Positions 37,367-48,254 of a stretch of 64,000 bases of DNA are shown one piece after another (position 1 is the stretch's first letter; every line of letters starts with the position of its first letter). This DNA comes from Fulvivirga ligni (GTDB lineage Bacteria; Bacteroidota; Bacteroidia; Cytophagales; Cyclobacteriaceae), in NCBI RefSeq assembly GCF_021389935.1, contig NZ_CP089979.1:2461001-2525000 (forward strand), read 5' to 3'. The notes below the pieces were generated by a model that was not told the DNA's origin, searched no databases, and saw only the letters and a program-made list of their open reading frames with translations. Position numbers and translations under genes: made by a program.

Positions 37367-39748
37367 ATGTTAAAAAAGAACTTTTTGATAGCTGTCCGTA
37401 GATTACTTAAAAATAAAGGGCATGCTGTGGTAAATATATTGGGATTATCGATTGGCCTTGCTTCAATTATACTTATGTTATTCTACATAAAGTATGAAAC
37501 CACTTATGATTCTTTTAATAGCAATTACAATGAATTGTATAGAGTTGAGCGAAGTTACAATGTTGGGAACCAAAATGAAATATGGGATTCAGCGCCTTAT
37601 ATTTTGGCAGGAGAGTTAAAAAGTTCTGTACCTGAAATTGAAAATGCAACTAACATTAATTATACCTCGAATTACCTCACGTTTAATGATAAAATGTATA
37701 ATGAGAAAAAAGGGTTGTATGCTGATAGTAGTTTTCCTGATATGTTCACTTTTCATTTTATAGAAGGTAATAAAATTGAGGCACTGAAAGAGCCGATGAG
37801 TATTATAATTTCTGAATCGTTGGCAAACAAAATTTATGATGATGTAGATATAATTGGAGAGACACTTCTTGTCGATAAAAAGCATAACTGTGTAGTAACT
37901 GGAGTATTTCAGGACTATCCTGAAGACTCTCATTTAGACATTGATTATGTTATTTCGTATAACTCATACGAGCAATTGACCGGATTTAAACGCGATGCGG
38001 GATGGGATTATGATAATTCTACTATTTATGTACAGCTTAAAAATAATGCTAACTATAAAGATGTCTCTCAAAAGATAAAAGACATACTAATGTCTCGTGG
38101 TAAACATGAGCAGGGAGTAAGTGAATTACTAAGTTTAAGGCCAATAGGCGAGATTTATCTGAATAGTTCCAATGTAAGAGGAGGTTCAGGCGGTCAAAGA
38201 AGTGAAATAACTATAATATATATGTTTGTGGCAGTGGTAATTTTCACTGCACTTATCACCATTCTTAACTACATTAACTCGAGTACTGCACAGCTAATGT
38301 ATAGAGAGTTAGAAATTGGTATTAAAAAGGTACTTGGTAGTTCACAACGTCATTTGATTTCCCAATTTATAGCAGAATCATGGGTGATGACAATTGCATC
38401 ATTTATAGTCTCAATTGCGATTGTTTTTGTAGCGTTACCATTTTTCAACCAATTAATAGATAAGGAAATTTCATTTGAATTGAATAGGGATTGGCTACTT
38501 TTAATTAAGATCACTGTAGCTGTGTTTATTGTGGGAACCATTTCAGGACTTTATCCAGTATTTTATCTTTCTTCTCTCAAAGTATCGGCCTTTCTCCATG
38601 GAAACTCTTCTTTTAAACGTAGAACTCGATTAAGAAAGGTATTAGTAATATTTCAGCTAATGGTGGCCATTCCTTTGATTTTCGTTTCCATTCTTATAAC
38701 TGAACAGATCAGGTATATTGAAAATAAAAATATAGGTTTTGTTAAGGGAGGTTTGTTGGTGTCAAGAGTAGAAACTGCCGGTAAAAAAGACCTAGAGCTG
38801 CTTAGGTCGTTGAAGACCATTCTACGACAAAATCCGGAGGTAGAAGAGGTAACTATCTCCAGCTCAGCTCCTTTTAATGGAGGTGGTCAGGAAACGTTTA
38901 ATTGGGAGGGAGGTGAGCCAGGAAGTCAAATTGCCCTTAGGTCACATGCAATTGATTATGACTTTATAGACACTTATAAGATTCAACTTGTAGCTGGAAG
39001 GGACTTCTCAAGGGAACATGGTATGGATTTACGATCGGCATGTATGCTAAATGAAACGGCGGTTGATGCATTTGGCTGGGAAGATGCTATTGGTAAAACT
39101 ATTGATGATGGACGGTTGCGCGTGATTGGGGTAGTTGAAGACTTTAACGATTATACGTTATTCAAGAGAATTCCACCTATGATATTAACTATGAATGAAG
39201 ACTGGCATAATCCCTTGGTTACAATTAGAGTAAATACTGAACAGGAGGCAAGGGTACAGCAAGAGATCAATACATTATTTAATGATTATTTTCCCAATGA
39301 TCCTTTGGAATTCAGGTATTTGAACACAGAGTTTGATAGCAATTTCTTGGATGCTCTTAGAAGTGCCACTAAAATGTTTATATTTTTTTCAATGTTAGCC
39401 ATTCTTTTGGCGGTTCAAGGACTTTATAGTCTTGTTTCTTATTCTTTAAAAAGCCAAAAAAAGATGATTGCGGTTCGTAAGGTGTTAGGCGCGAGTATTC
39501 CGAGTCTGTTTACATTGATGATGAAAGAGTATATGATACTGTTTGCCATTGCAGGCTCTTTGGGTCTAATTTCTGTCTACTTAGCAGCAGGCAAGTTAAT
39601 GAGTGTATTTGCTTACCATGTGGAGGTGAAATTATTCTACCTATTGGCAGCTGGTATGCTGGCACTCTTTGTTGTAATAATATCAGTGAGTAGCAAAATA
39701 ATATCAGCGTCCAAAGAAAATCCAATAAAAGCTATAGCTGCAAAATGA
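37367..39748 (+). CDS. FtsX/MacB-like ABC transporter permease
   Basis: The 793-residue protein has two MacB-type periplasmic core domains and two FtsX permease domains: N-terminal helix around 20-40, a group around 280-400, a helix near 430-445 and a C-terminal group around 675-785. This double-MacB layout is the one typical of Bacteroidota. It has no ATPase domain, and no separate ATPase gene is adjacent within the window. It may be energised by a remote ATPase and could contribute to export or self-protection. It starts 33 bases after the SyrD-like exporter gene. Confidence 0.85.
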   Translation: MLKKNFLIAVRRLLKNKGHAVVNILGLSIGLASIILMLFYIKYETTYDSFNSNYNELYRVERSYNVGNQNEIWDSAPYILAGELKSSVPEIENATNINYTSNYLTFNDKMYNEKKGLYADSSFPDMFTFHFIEGNKIEALKEPMSIIISESLANKIYDDVDIIGETLLVDKKHNCVVTGVFQDYPEDSHLDIDYVISYNSYEQLTGFKRDAGWDYDNSTIYVQLKNNANYKDVSQKIKDILMSRGKHEQGVSELLSLRPIGEIYLNSSNVRGGSGGQRSEITIIYMFVAVVIFTALITILNYINSSTAQLMYRELEIGIKKVLGSSQRHLISQFIAESWVMTIASFIVSIAIVFVALPFFNQLIDKEISFELNRDWLLLIKITVAVFIVGTISGLYPVFYLSSLKVSAFLHGNSSFKRRTRLRKVLVIFQLMVAIPLIFVSILITEQIRYIENKNIGFVKGGLLVSRVETAGKKDLELLRSLKTILRQNPEVEEVTISSSAPFNGGGQETFNWEGGEPGSQIALRSHAIDYDFIDTYKIQLVAGRDFSREHGMDLRSACMLNETAVDAFGWEDAIGKTIDDGRLRVIGVVEDFNDYTLFKRIPPMILTMNEDWHNPLVTIRVNTEQEARVQQEINTLFNDYFPNDPLEFRYLNTEFDSNFLDALRSATKMFIFFSMLAILLAVQGLYSLVSYSLKSQKKMIAVRKVLGASIPSLFTLMMKEYMILFAIAGSLGLISVYLAAGKLMSVFAYHVEVKLFYLLAAGMLALFVVIISVSSKIISASKENPIKAIAAK

Positions 39749-39800
39749 TAAGTAGTAATGCTTTATGTCTTAACTATTAAGGTTGAAAATTAATTGAGTT

Positions 39801-42800
39801 ATGAGTAATGAAAAAAAACCGATAGCTATTGTAGGTATCGGATGCCGGTTCCCCGGTTCAAGTTCTTCTCCAGCGAGTTTTTGGGAGATGCTGATTAATG
39901 AAACGGATGCTATTATTGATGTGCCAGCTGATCGTTGGGATAACAGGCGTTTTTATGATGAAAATGACAATAAATCCGGAAAGATAAGGGCAAAACAGGG
40001 AGGGTTTCTTACTGAAAATATTGGGGAGTTTGATCCAATGTTCTTTGGAATTTCACCACGGGAGGCAGAGCCCCTTGACCCTCAAACACGCTTGCTCTTG
40101 GAGGTTGCTTATGAGGCCATTGAAGACAGTGGGCATACTTTAAAGGCAATTAGGGGGTCTAGAACAGGTGTATTTATTGGCGGATTTACTTTCGATAATT
40201 ATGGCCTACAAACGATCAAACCTAACCGGGAGCTGATTAATTCTCATACCGCCACTGGCGTTACTTTGACCATGTATTCGAACAGATTGTCTTATACCTT
40301 TGATCTAAAAGGACCTTCAATTTCAATTGATACTGCCTGTTCTTCCTCACTTGTTTCTACACACTATGCATGCCAAAGCATATGGAATGGAGAGTCTGAA
40401 ATGGCGTTAGTGGGTGGAGTTAATCTAATGTTGAGGGCAGAGAATTCGATTCTCATGAGTAAAGGGAAATTTCTTTCAAAACATAGTCGTTGTAAGGCTT
40501 TTGATAGTGATGCTGGAGGATATGTAAGAGGTGAAGGAGCAGGCATAGTTCTTTTAAAACCGTTAGATAAAGCATTGGAAGATAACGATAGGGTTTATGC
40601 ACTCATTAAAGGGACTGGGGCAAATCAAGATGGCCAAACCAATGGTATAACGGTACCAAATGGTGAGTCGCAGAAGGCCTTGATTCATGAGGTATATTCC
40701 AATAGCAATGTTAATCCTGCTAAAGTTCGTTATGTAGAAGCACATGGCACTGGAACCCCAGTAGGTGATCCAATAGAGTTTAAGGCATTAAACGATGCTC
40801 TTTCTTTAAATAGAAAAGGAGATGATAAATGTTTGATAGGTTCTGTGAAGACCAACATGGGACATTTGGAAGCTGGAGCTGGAGTTGCGGGCTTAATCAA
40901 GGCCGCTCTTTGCCTGTACCATAATGAGGTGCCGGCAAATCTTCACTTTAATAAACCGAATCCTGCTTTAAATTATGAAAAGAGTTTACTGAAGGTCCCA
41001 GTGACCAGAGAGAGCCTTCCCGATACCAGAGATTCTTTTGCCTCAGTTAATTCGTTTGGTTATGGAGGTACTAACGCTCATGCAGTGTTAATGCAATATA
41101 CAAAGGATGAGAAGGACTTGAGCATCTCGGAAATTCAGAAAAAGGATATGTTTATTTTTCCTATTAGTGCAGCTAGTGAATTAGCACTAAAGGAAATGGT
41201 TCTAAAATTTAGGGAATATCTTGAAGTAACAACAGATAAGTTTGCCCAAATTTTGAGCAATGCAATTTATCGAAGAACGCTTCATACAGAGCGACTTTCC
41301 ATAGCTGCCACATCAAAAGCAGATCTGATTAATAAATTAGAGGCCTGGGAGGAGGATGTGCAGTTAAAAGGAGTAGCAAGATTTAGTGAAATTAATGAAG
41401 AGGCTAAAGTTGTGTTTGTATATACAGGAATGGGCCCGCAGTGGTGGAAAATGGGCAGAGAGCTTTTAGATAGCGAGCCAGTTTTCTATGATGCCTTGCT
41501 GGATTGTGATAAAGAGTTCCAGACAATATCAGGGTGGTCTGTACTAGAAGAGATGAAAAAGCCAGAGGAAAGCTCTCGTATTAAAGAAACACATATAGCA
41601 CAACCTGCAAACTTTCTGGTTCAGGTTGGGCTCACTAAACTTCTAGAATACTATGGAATATCCCCTGACGCAGTGGTAGGACACAGTGTGGGTGAAGTAG
41701 CCTCTCAGTATGTTTCTGGAGCGCTTTCTCTTCGAATGGCATTAAATATTAGCTATCATAGAAGCCGTTTGCAGCATAAAACTTCTGGAATGGGGAGTAT
41801 GTTAGCTGTAGGTTTGCCTGAAGAAGAGGTGCTGAAAGATCTTAAGAAATATGAAAATGTATCTATTGCTGCGGTAAACAGTCCTGGTTCAGTAACATTA
41901 GCTGGAGATACTAACCAGCTGGAAATGTTGGCTAAAAAATATGAAGAGCAAGGTTACTTTAATAGAATGTTAGAAGTTTCCGTACCTTATCATAGTCCTG
42001 TAATGAACAAGATTGAGGATGAGTTATTAGAGGAGCTTGCAAATGTTAAGGGAGGGTCTACAAATATTGACCTCTATTCGACAGTAACGGGAGATATCGT
42101 TAAAGGTGAGGAAATTAATAATAGATATTGGTGGAAAAACGTCCGTGACACAGTGCGATTCAATACCGCTATCAATTCTCTAGCACGGGATAACTACAAT
42201 GTTTTTATTGAAATAGGGCCTCATCCGGTTTTAAGAAACTCAATGATAGAATGTGTTCAGAATAACCCAAAGTATCATTTCTTGCAAACTCTCAAACGGA
42301 ATGAGCCTGAGCAACTTAATTTCTTTGAAAACTTAGCAGCCCTTCAAGCCATAGGGTGTAGTATCAATTGGGACAGATGGATAGGTAAAATGCCTCATCT
42401 AAACTTACCGAGTTATCCTTGGCAACGAGAACATTTTTGGATGGAATCAAGATTTTCCAGAGAAGATCGACTTGGTCGAGATGGTAGTGTTTACCTCAAT
42501 ACTCAAGTTCACTCACCACAACCCACCTATGAAACTGAATTAAATAAGTATTTCTTTCCATTTTTAAATGATCACATAGTGCATGGAAAGGTGGTGTTTC
42601 CAGGTGCCGGATATGTTGCTGCTGCTATTGCCCTTTACCAACAGGAAGTTAGCACCAAGACTCCTTTCAGTTTAGAAAATATTAAATTTCATCAGGTCTT
42701 AACTGTGGATAACAATAAAGTGCAGAAGCTCTACACATCTTTTAATAGAGAAAATAGGCAATATATTGTTCAGAGCAGAGATGAAGGTGAAAATAGTTCA

Positions 42801-45800
42801 TGGTTTACTCGTTCCTCAGGAAAATTCACAATCGGGAAATACGAAAATAGTCCCAAAAATCTAAATATTGCAAGTATCAGGAGCAGGATGAACCGCCAAA
42901 TCAATGAAGAAGAGGTTTACGAAAAACTTAGCAATTCAAAGCTGGAATATGGTCCTTGGTTTAGAACTATCAAAGAAATAGAAGTTGGGGATGGTGAACT
43001 TATAGCCAAAATAAAAGCTTATTCTGGATTAGAGGAGACGGATGATAACTTTTTTCATCCTACTTTACTTGATGCCTGTTTTCAATCCATGATTTTGTTT
43101 GATAGCTCTGAATTTGTGCCGGTTTCTATCGGCAGAATTAAATGTTATATGAATCCGGGTAATGAATTTTACTGTTATTCATATCTTAAATATACCACCG
43201 TAAATTCTGCTGTAGCCGATCTGCTAGTATGTAATGAAAATGGTGAAGTACTCATTGAAATAGAAGATTTTAAATGTCAGGAGCTTGTGAGCAATGTGGC
43301 TCAATCAACTGACTTTCTCAAGGATAGCTTATTTGAAGTATTCTGGGCCGAAGAAGAAGCTAAGGATTTACAACCGGATCAAGATAATGTGATTTGCGTT
43401 TTTACCTATGATTATGGACTCTGTGAACCACTTTTAAAGGAGCTACAAGGTAGAGTCATTGTATTTCAGGGAGGTACCGCCTTCAGAGAGTTAGGTGATG
43501 ATCATTTTGAATTTAATACTTCTGATCCCCAGGGACTCGCCAGAGTGCTTCCTGACGTTAATACATTGCAAATATTATCTTTACTTAGTATAGACGACGT
43601 GTCTTCAGACAAAATCCAAAGTGAAGAGTGCCTCGATAAAATTATGCCTCATGTGAATCTACTAAGGTACGTGCGAGATAATCATAAAGGCAGGTTGAAG
43701 GTAAGTTTTGTAACTCAAGGAAGTCAGCTTGTATTTGATAATGATGTTGTTTCTTCAGTAGTGGGAGGCGCTATACATGGGCTCGCGCGACTCATAGGAA
43801 ATGAAATGAGAAATTGTCAGGTCAATTTAGTTGATTTGCCAGGAAAAGTAGGTGATAAGATTGATATAGTCACTTGGCAAAAGGTTGCTGCTAGACTGAT
43901 GTGGGATGGTAATGGCTTTGAGGAGTTGGCAGTTAGAAATGATATAATTTATACCAAAGCAGCGAAAAAGTCTATCAGTAACAAGGAGGAGAAACTTACA
44001 GAGTTGGTTTCATTTAAGGATGGACCCCTTAAACTTAATTCTTCTCGTCTGGGTGACTTAGATTCACTTCGATTTGATTATATGGAAAAGCTCGTCCCAG
44101 GTTCCGATGAAATTGAGATACTGATTGATAATACTTCGATTAATTATAAGGATTATCTTAAGGTATGCGGAAAGATTACGGCAGAGGCATTGGAAGGTAC
44201 ATATTGCGAAGATAAAATCGGATTAGATTGTGCTGGTACTATCTTATCAGTAGGTAAGGATGTTAAAAACTTTAGTGTGGGAGACCGAGTAATTGCTTTT
44301 GCCAGAGGCACTTACCAGTCTAGCAGTATTACCTCGGCGAAGTTAGCAGTAAAGTGCCCTGAAGGATTTTATGACCATGGTTCAGCCATAGTTACCAGTT
44401 ATGTTACTGCTATATATGCTCTTAGAGACAAAGCTATGATTTCTGCTGGGGATAAGGTCCTTATACATAATGCTACTGGGGGCGTAGGAATTGCAGCCGT
44501 AAACTATGCAAAATCCGTTGGAGCAGAAATATTTGCAACGGCAGGAACTGTGGAGAAGAGAGAGTATCTGAAATCTATTGGTATCTCTAAGGTGTATAGC
44601 TCCCGTAATCTGGATTTTTTCCACGAAATAATGGAGCATACTGACAGTTATGGGGTAGATGTGGTACTTAGCTCTTTGCCTGGCGAAATGATGCACCAAA
44701 GCATGGGGCTTCTGGCTCCTTATGGTACATATCTTGAAATAGGAAAGAAAGACATTATCGATAATGCCTCCATGCCAATGAGATTTTTTCATAAAAACCT
44801 TTCTTATATTTCCATTGATGTAGATAGGATGTTGAGGGAAAGACAAGATAAAATTCAGGACTTACTGATTGATGTTTGTAATTATATTCATGCTGGACAA
44901 CTAGAGGCCTTACCGATAATAAAATATCAGGCAAGTGAATTGGCAGATGCCTTCGGTCTGGTGGAGGCTAGTAAGCATATCGGTAAGGTTGTCATAAATT
45001 TTAATGAGCAGTTTGTAGAAGTAAATACAAAACGTAAATGGGGGGTTAAACCCGATATGACATATTTAATTACTGGTGGAACCAATGGTCTTGGGCTGGA
45101 AATTGCCCGGTGGCTTGCTGCTAATGGTGCCCAGAATCTTGCACTAGTTAGTAGAAGCGGCCTTAAAACTAAGCAGGCTGAAATTGCAGTGGAAAATATG
45201 ATTAGAACCGGAGTGAAGGTAAAAGTTTATACCACTGATATAGCTGATTCGAATCAAGTAAATGAAATGTTTAAGAAATTAAATTCTGAATTGCCAAAGT
45301 TGATAGGGGTATTTCATGGAGCGATGGTACTCGATGATGGTTACTTGGTAGACATGAATGAGCAAAGATTCAATACCGTGCTTAAGCCTAAAGTAGATGG
45401 CGCTGTAAATCTTCACCATGCCACAAAAAACGATGACTTGGATTATTTTATAATGTTCTCATCTATTTCCTCCCTAATAGGAAATGTAGGTCAGGCAAAT
45501 TATGTGGCGGCCAATGCATTTCTTGATGCTTTTGCTTGGTATAGACATGGTCTTGGTTTGCCTGCAACAACTATTAATCTTGGAGTTTTGGCAGAAGCAG
45601 GGGTAGTGGCTAGAAACAAAAACCTTGAAACTGTCTTAGATAGTGTGGGTATCAAAAGTTTTACAAATAGCCAGGTTCTGGCTGGGCTAAATCGTATATT
45701 AGAAGAGAAGCCTGTTCAAATAGGTTTTTTTGACATCAACTGGAAAGTTCTATCCAAGAATATTGGTGCTAGTGGAGTATCACTTTTTAAAAACATGATT

Positions 45801-46145
45801 GCAGCCAATGCCTCTTCGGATGAAAGCCTTTCAGAAAAACAAGCCGCCCATTTGCAAAATATTAAACGACTTAGTGGCTTAGAGAGGCACCTCTATATAA
45901 TGAATCTATTGACTATAGAATTAGCTAAAATACTTAAAATGTCTGAAAGCCAGATTGCTCCGGACAAGGGTATTAATTTTTTAGGGATTGATTCTATTCT
46001 TTCTGTTGAACTAATCAGAAGAATCAGTGACGAACTTGCTGTAGATATGTCTCCTATGGAATTCTTGGCGGGTCCTTCAGTGAGCCAATTGGCAACTAAT
46101 ATTATGGAAAGAATAAAGCAAGATCAGGAAGTAGAGGTAGTTTGA
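39801..46145 (+). CDS. Fully reducing type I PKS (KS-AT-DH-ER-KR-ACP)
   Basis: The 2114-residue polypeptide has one complete reducing module. KS: residues 5-430, with Cys180 in DTACSSS and HGTGT and GHLEAGAG His boxes. AT: about 540-830, with Ser629 in GHSVGEVAS and VPYH in place of HAFH/YASH. DH: about 890-1150, with His925 in HIVHGKVVFP and Asp1091 in LLDACFQ. A structural, non-catalytic KR part follows, then ER (about 1390-1740, NATGGVGIAAV). KR: about 1750-1930, with TGGTNGLG, Tyr1901 and the LDD motif of B-type reductases. ACP: Ser2065 in GIDSILS. No methyltransferase is seen. It extends a chain by malonate, judged by eye, and reduces it completely, either once or iteratively. It has no loading domain of its own. 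Confidence 0.93.
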   Translation: MSNEKKPIAIVGIGCRFPGSSSSPASFWEMLINETDAIIDVPADRWDNRRFYDENDNKSGKIRAKQGGFLTENIGEFDPMFFGISPREAEPLDPQTRLLLEVAYEAIEDSGHTLKAIRGSRTGVFIGGFTFDNYGLQTIKPNRELINSHTATGVTLTMYSNRLSYTFDLKGPSISIDTACSSSLVSTHYACQSIWNGESEMALVGGVNLMLRAENSILMSKGKFLSKHSRCKAFDSDAGGYVRGEGAGIVLLKPLDKALEDNDRVYALIKGTGANQDGQTNGITVPNGESQKALIHEVYSNSNVNPAKVRYVEAHGTGTPVGDPIEFKALNDALSLNRKGDDKCLIGSVKTNMGHLEAGAGVAGLIKAALCLYHNEVPANLHFNKPNPALNYEKSLLKVPVTRESLPDTRDSFASVNSFGYGGTNAHAVLMQYTKDEKDLSISEIQKKDMFIFPISAASELALKEMVLKFREYLEVTTDKFAQILSNAIYRRTLHTERLSIAATSKADLINKLEAWEEDVQLKGVARFSEINEEAKVVFVYTGMGPQWWKMGRELLDSEPVFYDALLDCDKEFQTISGWSVLEEMKKPEESSRIKETHIAQPANFLVQVGLTKLLEYYGISPDAVVGHSVGEVASQYVSGALSLRMALNISYHRSRLQHKTSGMGSMLAVGLPEEEVLKDLKKYENVSIAAVNSPGSVTLAGDTNQLEMLAKKYEEQGYFNRMLEVSVPYHSPVMNKIEDELLEELANVKGGSTNIDLYSTVTGDIVKGEEINNRYWWKNVRDTVRFNTAINSLARDNYNVFIEIGPHPVLRNSMIECVQNNPKYHFLQTLKRNEPEQLNFFENLAALQAIGCSINWDRWIGKMPHLNLPSYPWQREHFWMESRFSREDRLGRDGSVYLNTQVHSPQPTYETELNKYFFPFLNDHIVHGKVVFPGAGYVAAAIALYQQEVSTKTPFSLENIKFHQVLTVDNNKVQKLYTSFNRENRQYIVQSRDEGENSSWFTRSSGKFTIGKYENSPKNLNIASIRSRMNRQINEEEVYEKLSNSKLEYGPWFRTIKEIEVGDGELIAKIKAYSGLEETDDNFFHPTLLDACFQSMILFDSSEFVPVSIGRIKCYMNPGNEFYCYSYLKYTTVNSAVADLLVCNENGEVLIEIEDFKCQELVSNVAQSTDFLKDSLFEVFWAEEEAKDLQPDQDNVICVFTYDYGLCEPLLKELQGRVIVFQGGTAFRELGDDHFEFNTSDPQGLARVLPDVNTLQILSLLSIDDVSSDKIQSEECLDKIMPHVNLLRYVRDNHKGRLKVSFVTQGSQLVFDNDVVSSVVGGAIHGLARLIGNEMRNCQVNLVDLPGKVGDKIDIVTWQKVAARLMWDGNGFEELAVRNDIIYTKAAKKSISNKEEKLTELVSFKDGPLKLNSSRLGDLDSLRFDYMEKLVPGSDEIEILIDNTSINYKDYLKVCGKITAEALEGTYCEDKIGLDCAGTILSVGKDVKNFSVGDRVIAFARGTYQSSSITSAKLAVKCPEGFYDHGSAIVTSYVTAIYALRDKAMISAGDKVLIHNATGGVGIAAVNYAKSVGAEIFATAGTVEKREYLKSIGISKVYSSRNLDFFHEIMEHTDSYGVDVVLSSLPGEMMHQSMGLLAPYGTYLEIGKKDIIDNASMPMRFFHKNLSYISIDVDRMLRERQDKIQDLLIDVCNYIHAGQLEALPIIKYQASELADAFGLVEASKHIGKVVINFNEQFVEVNTKRKWGVKPDMTYLITGGTNGLGLEIARWLAANGAQNLALVSRSGLKTKQAEIAVENMIRTGVKVKVYTTDIADSNQVNEMFKKLNSELPKLIGVFHGAMVLDDGYLVDMNEQRFNTVLKPKVDGAVNLHHATKNDDLDYFIMFSSISSLIGNVGQANYVAANAFLDAFAWYRHGLGLPATTINLGVLAEAGVVARNKNLETVLDSVGIKSFTNSQVLAGLNRILEEKPVQIGFFDINWKVLSKNIGASGVSLFKNMIAANASSDESLSEKQAAHLQNIKRLSGLERHLYIMNLLTIELAKILKMSESQIAPDKGINFLGIDSILSVELIRRISDELAVDMSPMEFLAGPSVSQLATNIMERIKQDQEVEVV

Positions 46146-46176
46146 TTTTAAATTAAATAAATGAATCATTGAGATT

Positions 46177-48216
46177 ATGGAGGAAGTGACATTACAGGAT
46201 ATATTTCGAGAAAATATCAAAAGTGGGGCTAAGAGAGGTATCACATTTCTGGATGTAGGCGGTAAATCGGATTACTTGTCTTATAAGAAATTATACCTTA
46301 AGGCTACTTGTATGTTATATAGTTTGAGGGAGAAGGGAGTTGGTGCTGGCTGTGAACTAGTATTTCAATTTCAATCAAATCAAGATTTCCTTATCACATT
46401 TTGGGCCTGCATCTTTGGTAAGATTATTCCTGTTCCAGTTACTTTTGGAGTATCTCAGGAGGGAGTAAACAAGTTATTAGGGGTGTGGAAGAAATTAAAA
46501 GACCCATACTTGATAACAGATCTTCCCGGACTAGCCGATAAAGTTGGGAAATTTGACGAAATAGAAGAAGATGTGGTGATAGCGCAAATACGTCAGCGTT
46601 GCTTATTGTATTCAAATCTTACTTCTAATATTCAGGCAGAGCCACTTGCTGCTTCTATGGATGACCTTGTCTTTATACAATTTTCATCAGGATCAACAGG
46701 TTATCCCAAAGGGGTAATGAATTGTCAAAAAAATATAATGTACAATATTAATAATTCAATTAAACACCTGGGTGTTAAAGACGATGATAGATTTTTAGGC
46801 TGGATGCCCTTGACTCATGATATGGGGCTGGTTTTTTTTCATTTGTTGCCCCTGCTTCTTAATGCTGATCAGTGGCTTCTACCACCCGTAGTTTTTCTTA
46901 CTTATCCTAACCTGTGGCTTTCAAGCCTTGCTAAAGAGCAGATAACGGTGTCTGGTTCTCCTAACTTTGGATATAACCATGCCTTGGAGAATATTGACAT
47001 AGCGGCAATTCAACCTCAATCATTTGATAAACTAAGAATAATGATTAGCAGCGCCGAACCGGTTTCTATAAAAGTATGTAGAGATTTTACAAATATGTTA
47101 GGTCCTTATGGATTTGGTCCCGATGTTATTTGTCCGGGGTATGGATTGGCAGAAGCCGTACTTGGTGTATCACTATGTTTTCCTGATGAGAAAGATAAAT
47201 TAAAAGAGCACCAACTAAACCGACATAAGTTAAATGTTGGTGATAAGGCTGAATATATTAAAGATGACATTCGAAATGCTGCCTCTTTTGCCGATTTAGG
47301 ACCTCATAATGGTACGGAAATAAATATAAAGGATGCAGATGGTAACAGCTTGCCGGAAGGAACTCTTGGATATGTTCATTTAAGAAGCCCCGCTGTAACT
47401 TCTGGTTACTATAATGACCCTGAAGCCACAAAAAAAGCCCTTTCTAAAGATGGTTGGTTTGACACTGGAGACCTTGGACTATTAAGTAACGGAAATCTTG
47501 TAATAACTGGAAGGCAAAAGGAGATGATACTAATTAATGGACAAAATTATTTTCCTAATGACCTTGACAGAGTAATAGAAGAACTTTCTATTATTGAGTT
47601 TCAGCAAGCCGCATCATGTAATATATATAATAATACAACACTTCAAGATGATATAATAGTCTTTATAGCTTACCAAGGTTCTATACAGGAATTTGTGCCA
47701 TTGGCACAAGCTGTAAAAAGACACGTGAGACAGCGAGTAGGCTTACGTGTAAAGGACATTATTCAAGTTGTAAAAATTCCGAAAACTACTAGTGGAAAAG
47801 TGCAACGCTACATACTAAGAGATAACTACTCTTCTGGGATTTATAATGACTTTCTTTCAAATTTTAAAACAAAGACTAATTTGATGAGGTCAAAGGCTAA
47901 AAATTTTTCAAAAGAGGAGCTAGAAAAAATGATAATTCAATCCGCCAAGGATATTTTGGAGGTGAGTGAAATAGTTAGGTCAACTAATTTTTTTGATCTC
48001 GGAGCCACGTCTCTTCAGATCATGCAACTCAATGGTATTATTGAAGCTTATATTGATAAAGAGTTGGATGAGGTAGCGATGTTTAAATACACGAATGCTA
48101 AGGATCTTGCAAGCTATATTCACAACGAATTACTTAGCAATCCATTGGACAAAGACGATGATACAATTGACTTTTCTTCAGCAAAGGAGCGTATTAAAAG
48201 ACTTATCCGTCAGTGA
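46177..48216 (+). CDS. Fatty acyl-AMP ligase fused to an acyl carrier protein (FAAL-ACP)
   Basis: The 679-residue protein has an adenylate-forming domain with A3-like motif QFSSGSTGYPKGVM, the LTHDMGL segment typical of FAALs, YGLAEAVLG and GWFDTGDLG. Residues about 580-660 are an ACP with the phosphopantetheine Ser612 in LGATSLQ. FAALs activate free fatty acids as acyl-AMP and load them on an ACP; the fused ACP is the natural acceptor. It starts 32 bases after the reducing PKS and ends just before the KS-starting megasynthase, so the loaded acyl chain is most easily handed to that next KS. Confidence 0.92.
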   Translation: MEEVTLQDIFRENIKSGAKRGITFLDVGGKSDYLSYKKLYLKATCMLYSLREKGVGAGCELVFQFQSNQDFLITFWACIFGKIIPVPVTFGVSQEGVNKLLGVWKKLKDPYLITDLPGLADKVGKFDEIEEDVVIAQIRQRCLLYSNLTSNIQAEPLAASMDDLVFIQFSSGSTGYPKGVMNCQKNIMYNINNSIKHLGVKDDDRFLGWMPLTHDMGLVFFHLLPLLLNADQWLLPPVVFLTYPNLWLSSLAKEQITVSGSPNFGYNHALENIDIAAIQPQSFDKLRIMISSAEPVSIKVCRDFTNMLGPYGFGPDVICPGYGLAEAVLGVSLCFPDEKDKLKEHQLNRHKLNVGDKAEYIKDDIRNAASFADLGPHNGTEINIKDADGNSLPEGTLGYVHLRSPAVTSGYYNDPEATKKALSKDGWFDTGDLGLLSNGNLVITGRQKEMILINGQNYFPNDLDRVIEELSIIEFQQAASCNIYNNTTLQDDIIVFIAYQGSIQEFVPLAQAVKRHVRQRVGLRVKDIIQVVKIPKTTSGKVQRYILRDNYSSGIYNDFLSNFKTKTNLMRSKAKNFSKEELEKMIIQSAKDILEVSEIVRSTNFFDLGATSLQIMQLNGIIEAYIDKELDEVAMFKYTNAKDLASYIHNELLSNPLDKDDDTIDFSSAKERIKRLIRQ

Positions 48217-48254
48217 TAAGATATTATCATGGAGATAATAAAAAATTAAATTGA

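Noticed and set aside
37616-37933. Minus-strand open frames within the FtsX-like permease
   Set aside because: They are antisense to a gene with clear permease segments and have no family signature.
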